This document shows positions 58,539 through 64,000 of a DNA stretch of 64,000 bases, in pieces; position 1 is the stretch's first letter, and each line of letters opens with the position of its first letter. Origin of the DNA: Diplolepis rosae (lineage: Eukaryota; Arthropoda; Insecta; Hymenoptera; Diplolepididae); contig JAPYXD010000262.1 of assembly GCA_030998225.1 (NCBI GenBank), positions 372,001-436,000 on the forward strand, in the 5' to 3' direction. The notes under the pieces were generated by a model. It did no database searches, was not told the DNA's origin, and worked only from the letters and a program-made list of their open reading frames with translations. The position numbers and the translations under genes were made by a program.

Positions 58539-59207
58539 GTGAACCGTGTCATTGCGTATTATCCTCGAATGGACGAAACAAAACGTATGCGAGTGTTGAA
58601 AAGGTCTTGGCTGACTTGCTTGATGAACGGTTCCACGGTAGAAGAGGCATCCAACGTATGTATTTATTATCAGAATAGTCTCTTAAAAACTCTAGGGCTC
58701 GAATGTATAGATAGTAGATGTATTCCAGACAACGTATTATATCCGGAATGTGAACGGGACAGAAGATCCCATATTTTTCAAATTTTTGAGCTACACAAGC
58801 AAATAATGTTACGTTTACGTGCGACCGATCTGAAAAAGTTCAAATTCCATGAATAAACACCATCTTTCATTCATAGCTTGCCTTGGATGAGGGGCACTGA
58901 GTTATTATTAATGAAGAGAGGTAAGCGAGATCTAAATTTAATACATGGGTTAGAGGGTAGGTGGGATTCAATTAAATTGTTGCGCTTGGTGCAGTTTGCC
59001 TGTCTCGCGTTTCGTGAACCCGATGAAATTTTCAAAAGTCCTTTTGTATACCAGATTCTCGCGTTAAGATTAGTTTGCTGGGCTTATGGACACGTTCAAT
59101 ATTGTGTAAAGAATAAAATAACCAGAATTATTGTTGAACACAAAGAATTCGCAAACCAATTATTTATGAACGTTCCTAATCAAATGAAACAGCCCATTGA
59201 GGCTTAA
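58539..59207 (+). pseudogene. Unknown protein, ~222 codons with one stop
   Basis: Frame from 58539 (MNRVIAYYPRMDETKRMRVL) to 59207 (IVEHKEFANQLFMNVPNQMK) is open except for TAA at 58854. It is helix-rich, with cysteines in CIYYQNSLLKTLGLECIDSR. I do not recognise it. It lies 0.7 kb upstream of the viral-like copy B and could belong to the same foreign insertion, or be a host remnant. An A-rich/T-rich boundary is not seen on its 3' side. Confidence 0.35.
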
Positions 59208-59910
59208 ATGCGAGAACAGTATAAACATGTAACGAACTGTACATCACTGTACATACGTCACAGCTTCCCCCGCTTACGCCAAGCGGCGCGCGCAGCGGTC
59301 CCCCACCACGTACGAACAAGATATAGGGAAGGACCGCAGCCCTGGACTAGCAGTTCGATCGGAGCGGCGAGCCGGGTCACACCGGAGCGTCGCACTGCAC
59401 GGACGGCAGGAGATGCCTCTTCTGATGGGTGCTCCCATAGAAGGTATCTCCGCACCGACCGACCCCATACCTGGAGGAACCAGACCGAGCATTGACAGAT
59501 GGGCGCTCCCATGGTCAGCTCTCGGTGTGAGTGCGCACTCAGCGTCAGGTGTCCCTGACTGAGTGCTGCTCAGGGTCCTCCAGGAAATGGCTTCCCCGAC
59601 GATGAACCCGCAGACGGCTAGTGGTCCCCCACGTCGAGTACCAATGGATGGGCGCTCCCATGATTGGCCCTCAGCGGAGCGTAGAACTCGGCGTCAGGTG
59701 CCTCTGACCAAGCTCTACCTGGGGCGGCTACTGGACTTCGTCCACGACGACAGAACGGACGGACTGATGGTTCCCCACGTCAAGAGCCAATGGATGGGCG
59801 CTCCCATGATTGGTCCTCGGCGAAGCGTAGAGCTCGGCGTCAGGTGCCCCTGACCGCGTTCCACCTGGGGCGGCCATTGGATGTCGTCCGCGACGAACCT
59901 ATGAGCTAGG
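59208..59910. repeat. GC-rich ~147-bp tandem repeat
   Basis: GATGGGCGCTCCCAT recurs at 59498, 59646 and 59792 with a partial one at 59424, giving a ~147-bp period; units share GGCGTCAGGTG and CCTGGGGCGGC. Both strands are open by composition only. It is unlike the AT-rich flanks. Confidence 0.85.
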
Positions 59911-60532
59911 CCTTTCGGTGGGGATAGATGCCGGTGTCTCCGACGACTTGAAGTTGCCAGTGCTTAATTCAAGTGATAACACAGCAGTCTATCGCTCTAT
60001 GGTAGCTTTCATAGCTACGTCGCAAACTTTCGGTTCCTGGGGCTTGCGAGCTAAGCAATATCTTGCTGCAGCTGTTACAGGTATTTGCCAAACTATACTT
60101 CCCAGACTCCGGGGCGTTGGTGCAGATCTTTCAGCCTAGAATGTTAATCAATTGGTCCCAGACGGGACTGGAAGTCAGTGTCCGTGCCTGTTAATGCAAC
60201 AGATGACCAGATAACAGCGCTTTCTCCATCAGTATTCCAAGATCCCCACATGGTCCAATGATTGCTGCTTTGTATATCCGCCACCAAGGCTAATTGGTGG
60301 TCGATGAACCATCACACCGGCCAAGGTGTACGCTTTTAAAGTTGCAAGTGTACACCTAACCGATCTGCAGGACAACACTAAGATGCAATTGATGCATTTA
60401 GTAGGCCATTGGTGCAGTACAATATACATTTCAACAAGGGCCGGAGTTGAAGGCTTGAGGTTAACGATGCCTGCGTGGGGGGAAAGTAGGGATGTTACAA
60501 ACACAATGCTATTCTCAAGGCTAATCGGATGA
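59911..60532 (+). pseudogene. Candidate viral nucleoprotein/capsid-like EVE, copy B
   Basis: Homologous to 46770-47330: IDAGVSDDLKLPVLNS, MVAFIATSQTFGSWGLRAKQ, then TAG at 60137, a broken stretch, and VYAFKVASVHLTDLQDNTKM, LMHLVGHWCSTIYISTRAGV, LTMPAWGE. About 70% amino-acid identity to copy A by eye. It stops after the LTMPAWG region, so the C-terminal quarter is absent. Independent decay of the two copies suggests separate insertions of related sequences. Confidence 0.5.
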
Positions 60533-62199
60533 TGCAATCATCTGATACAACTATCTTCATTTTCCCAAAAATAAATTGCAAAAAAGTACTTTTTTTCGGC
60601 CTCTAAAGGTAGTTCCCCCCTTAAACGTACTCTCTTACCTAGCACGAGTGAATAGACAGTGACACATGGAGCAGGATCTCCACGGTAACTATAAGTAAGT
60701 AGGATCACGCCAGGTCGAATAGAAGGGGTTAAATCTAGATGAATAACCCGAGAAGAAAGAAGAACTCGGTCTGGGTAGGAAAACTGTAATATTCATATTT
60801 ACTTTAAGTTGTGTTTATAATTTTGCCTAGATCTTAAATAATCGTCTGACGGGTGTAATGACATCGTATGTTTACTATGTAATTCGTCGTTATTGTTGTA
60901 GGGAGAGAGAGAGAGCAAGAGAGAGATGGAAGGGCGAAAAGAAAGATAGAGCAAAAGGAACAGTGAACTGTGGGCACAGATGGCAGTTCTCTAAAAGGAA
61001 AGCGAGGGCGCACACATGGAAGAAGACTCCTCCGTATTGCCAATCCGCTGGCCGGGAGGTCTCAATCCAAATGAAAACTTTATGACTTAATTAAGAACGA
61101 GGAGAGGCGTGCGAGTCGGCCAGTCCCCAAAGTAATAGGTTTCAAGAAAAGAACCTAAGATGGCAGCACCTTCCGGTCATAGAACGTGGAGCGTGGAACG
61201 AGAAGCTGAGCCGTGAGGAGAGATGCCATTCTACCCTGTGTGTTCACCCTATCAAGTTGTGTTCGTTCCGTCAAGTCGTGAGAGGTAAAACAAAAGTCGC
61301 CTTGGGATATAAGAAAGCAGAAATAATCGAGGCAAAAAGCCTTATTAAAATTTCTCTCTCTCCGTCTTCTCAAGACAACAGGTAAAGGGAAAATTGTCAG
61401 GTGTGCGTGGAAATGGTGTGAATGATGAACGTGTATGTAAGAAGTAACGTAAATTTAAGTGTACCAAAAGAAGGGGGGGGGAGGAATTTTGGAAGTTTGA
61501 TAAATTGTGGGGTTTTGCTGTGCAATTGGAAATTTGGTGAGTCTTTATTTAAAGTAGTTGGCATTTCTTTTTCTTCTCTTTTCAATCTAACCTACCAACG
61601 GTGTCTGAGCGAAAGGTTCCCCCCCACGAAATCCTTCTCCGTAGAGCTATGCGGGCAAGGGTTTCTTATTTACCATTTTCAGGTGGTTGGCGCACTTTGA
61701 ATGTTTCAGATTGAACTACAAATTAAGAATTGCAATTCACCTGTTTTATATTTTACTTCCAATTAATCAATTATTCAAATAGTCTTACATAACAGTCACT
61801 GATTGAATTATTAATTACGTTTTCTTGGCAAAACGATGGAAAGCGTTTGAAATAGAGCTAAAAACATTTGTTAGTTTTGTTAGTTAAATTAGGGTTGCCA
61901 AATGTCCTGGTTTTGCCCCATCTGTTCTGGTGTCCTGGTTTCCTCTTGAAAACTATAAAAATGTCCTATTTTTTACAGAACCAGTTTTTTTTTTGTCGAG
62001 AAATCTTATGATTATGAACTAGAGACACGCGCCGCTATGCGTGATACTGCGACATCTAACGTGACTCAATTAAAACGCGCGCGACAATCATAATCCTATT
62101 TTGGTTCATGAATTAGGCGCGAGAGCACTAGTGCATAGCTTTAAATGCATTAGCGTGTGTGCAGAAAGGTATGTATCAGTATGTACGTTTGCATAGTCT
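60533..62199. other. Intergenic; promoter-like stretch and hAT-flank-like words
   Basis: 60640-61380 has a GAGAGA run (60903-60925) and a GC-rich part that could be a promoter, with no gene start confirmed. From 61886 a GTTGCCAAATGTCCTGGTTT segment resembles words often seen beside ZBED/hAT element fragments. A G run lies at 61477. Confidence 0.3.
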
Positions 62200-62207
62200 G
62201 TGGCAGC

Positions 62208-62403
62208 TGTCAGTTTCACGTATTGTTTTCTCGCACCACGTAAAAAAGCGCATATCACTTTTTTCGACATACCGAAACCGAAATGTACGCTCAGTGATGA
62301 GCTTGCGAGGAAATTTACTTGTTTCAGTAAAGTGTCATCAGGAAGTACAAGAGCACATTGCAATTTGTGCGGCACGAGTATTTCTGTTGCTCATGGTGGT
62401 TTG
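62208..62403 (+). pseudogene. ZBED/hAT-like zinc finger fragment
   Basis: The frame reads KKAHITFFDIPKPKCTLSDE, then TCFSKVSSGSTRAHCNLCGT and SISVAHGGL. The C-x2-C followed by S-[IV]-x-HGG is characteristic of the finger at the start of hAT-derived ZBED-type proteins. The expected D-[IV]-x-x-H end is not present, so it is cut short. No transposase core follows. Confidence 0.55.
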
Positions 62404-62599
62404 TACCTTTTTCTAGCTCTATTTTTTAATCTGTAAAGGCGTTGTTGATTTTCGTAAAATCTTTGTTCGACATTTAACTTGCAATATTTCCATAATCTTC
62501 CACTGATGAGCGCATGCAGGCTCGTCAACAAGCAATTTTGTCTTTTAAGCATGTTTACATTGACGCATTTATTTAACAATTTACAATAAATTATTGTTA
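62404..62599. other. Spacer, nothing seen
   Basis: AT-rich sequence between the ZBED-like fragment and the miniature element. Confidence 0.3.
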
Positions 62600-63244
62600 T
62601 GTGACTTCGGCGCATTTACGCGTTTTTATACGACAGTTGAGAGTAGCGTAATGTTGTGAATTACGATACAGAGGAGCATAATGTTAAAATTGAACTGTGC
62701 ATGCGTCGACTACAATACAGTGACAGGTTTCAACACATAGAACTGCGAACGTGATACCAATTAAACGACTCAAATCAAAAATGATTGTCAATACATCGAC
62801 GTTATTTATATTAACAAATACAAATCGAGATTAATCCGTCAAATAGATGAAAGTCGAAACTACAAATGAAGGGACACCAACAATAACTCGACGAGCGTTC
62901 AAGATGGCAGAAAACTATTGTCCACGCACGAAAATCGTTATCAAATTTTTTTTTCGGTTATTCACAAAAACAATTATGCTGTTTCGTAGAATTTGTCATG
63001 ACGCATTTTTATCCCATTACAACTTTTATGCAACCTTAATAGTTTTTTAGATGAAAATAAAAAAACTCGTAAATGCGCCGAAGTCACATAAAATAGTATA
63101 TGCGCCAATGCATACAATTCGGGGAATTACGAGACTTGCTTAAAATGCTCTCAGGACTGATCTCGCCTCGGCTTCGATCTCCTGCGAGCATTGTCGCATG
63201 TCGCGTGAATAACCCTCAGTGTGTGCCTCGGCGCATAATATACT
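62600..63244 (+). repeat. Paired miniature elements, copy 2
   Basis: Module one (62600-63088) ends TGTGACTTCGGCGCATTTAC and GCGCCGAAGTCACA; module two (63090-63244) ends TAGTATATGCGCC and GGCGCATAATATACTA. Same order and orientation as 22017-22571. The interior of module one differs, so the ends are conserved more than the middle. Confidence 0.82.
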
Positions 63245-64000
63245 ATTACATTGAACAAACATATCTGCATCGTTTTAAAATTAAAATATTATATATTGAA
63301 TCATTATTTTGAAATAAAACCTCAGATTTTTATATACATGAGATTCAATTTAAATGATCAAAAATAATTGATGAAAAAATGAAATTTCTTCGAGCTATTT
63401 CCAAAGAATTAGATACAGAATCGGTTCATAAGTATTTTTTCGCATTTTGAAATAATTTATTCTGATTCTCAAGAACTATACCTTTTTTTGAGGTTTTTTT
63501 TCAATTTGTGATTTTTAAAAATTCAAAATTATGAATAAAAATCGAACTACTGGCAGAAGCCAATAAATTATGAGAAAATTCCAGAGATTTCGTGAAATGC
63601 TGCGATATAAGTATGGAAATATATTCATTTTGCATCGGTACAAACGACACACTTTTTGATTTTTATCTCGATCCTTTTGAAACATACAAAAATGTTGAAA
63701 AAAAAGTTGCGTTCTTCAATTCTTTACATGCTAGTAATCTTTTTCGATCAATTCTTCCAACTTTAATTTTCTCAAACTTGGTCAGCCGCCATGACAGCTT
63801 GGACAATAATTCTCCGATTTCTGGCCAGACATTGCCCTTATTGCGTGCGGGCGCTCAATTGAGGAGTGAACGAATTCTCATGAATTTGAAGTTTAAAGAG
63901 TTTGCTTAATCATTATGAATCTTGCATGTTACAGATGTAACATCAAATTTTATAATGATTTGTTATACACTATAACGGGTAACTTCCGCTGAAACGTAAA
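63245..64000. other. AT-rich; 105-residue frame and a shared repeat end
   Basis: The frame 63592-63909 (core SIMEIYSFCIG-like, NSLHASNLFRSILPTL) has no resemblance I can name. The last bases (TATAACGGGTAACTTCCGCT and GAAACGT) are the inverse of 29460-29486, so the window ends within a repeat copy. Confidence 0.3.

Noticed and set aside
59258..59512. Minus-strand frames in the GC-rich array
   Set aside because: Composition-driven and tied to the tandem repeat.

Overview
The window reads as nuclear DNA of an AT-rich insect genome. A hymenopteran is my guess, but nothing in it settles the order. Most recognisable sequence is mobile-element wreckage plus a few exon-intron genes of insect type (BEN-domain, DUF4806, THAP). 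There is no operon, no bacterial signal, no rRNA and no convincing tRNA gene. Exon limits come from splice-site consensus and family resemblance by eye; no search was run.

Layout. 0-2 kb: 3' end of a Ty3/gypsy element (RNase H, integrase, 3' LTR). 2.6-4.3 kb: N-terminal exons of a decayed CACTA-like transposase broken by a 5'-truncated non-LTR copy. 4.3-10.2 kb: near-full-length R1-clade non-LTR element with ORF1 (three CCHC knuckles) and ORF2 (endonuclease, RT) carrying one frameshift. 10.4-11.2 kb: THAP-domain gene on the minus strand. 11.4-11.9 kb: middle piece of a CACTA-like transposase. 12.8-14.9 kb: multi-exon DUF4806 gene with a 220-bp GA microsatellite. 15.8-19.8 kb: decayed Helitron (HUH Rep plus Pif1-like helicase). 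21-23 kb: cluster of miniature and palindromic repeats, several with second copies at 39-41 kb and 62-63 kb. 22.9-25.4 kb: near-complete decayed CACTA-like transposase. 26.5-27.5 kb: two divergent first exons of one protein family, with relatives at 29.5 and 43.5 kb.

28-34 kb is the most unusual part. A block of about 50% GC carries large, lightly broken ORFs of no family I can name, one beginning with a membrane anchor. It sits between two ~436-bp direct repeats that each hold an LTR end plus a primer-binding-site-like sequence, and it starts with a ~105-bp near-perfect hairpin. A second unrecognised protein family, probably viral nucleoprotein- or capsid-like, occurs at 46.7-47.8 kb and 59.9-60.5 kb; the first copy carries an inverted duplicate of its own 3' coding end at its 5' end. 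I treat both as candidate endogenous viral elements, by inference only.

35-37.4 kb: decayed gypsy pol and LTR-like sequence. 37.5-42.2 kb: a gene with two BEN domains, split by a foldback element that is itself split by an R1-like insertion. 43.4-45.7 kb: another N-terminal gene fragment and unrecognised exons. 49.3-50.2 kb: Mutator-like transposase fragment. 50.6-58.3 kb: apparently complete P-like (THAP) element with terminal repeats and an 8-bp target duplication, carrying a 1.03-kb foldback element with a perfect 9-bp duplication in an intron. 58.5-64 kb: an unknown ORF, GC-rich tandem repeats, the second viral-like copy, a ZBED/hAT finger fragment and a second copy of a 22-kb miniature element.

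Almost every element is broken by stops or frameshifts, so the window records repeated nested insertion more than active genes. The most gene-like survivors are the DUF4806 gene, the THAP gene and the divergent exon pair.
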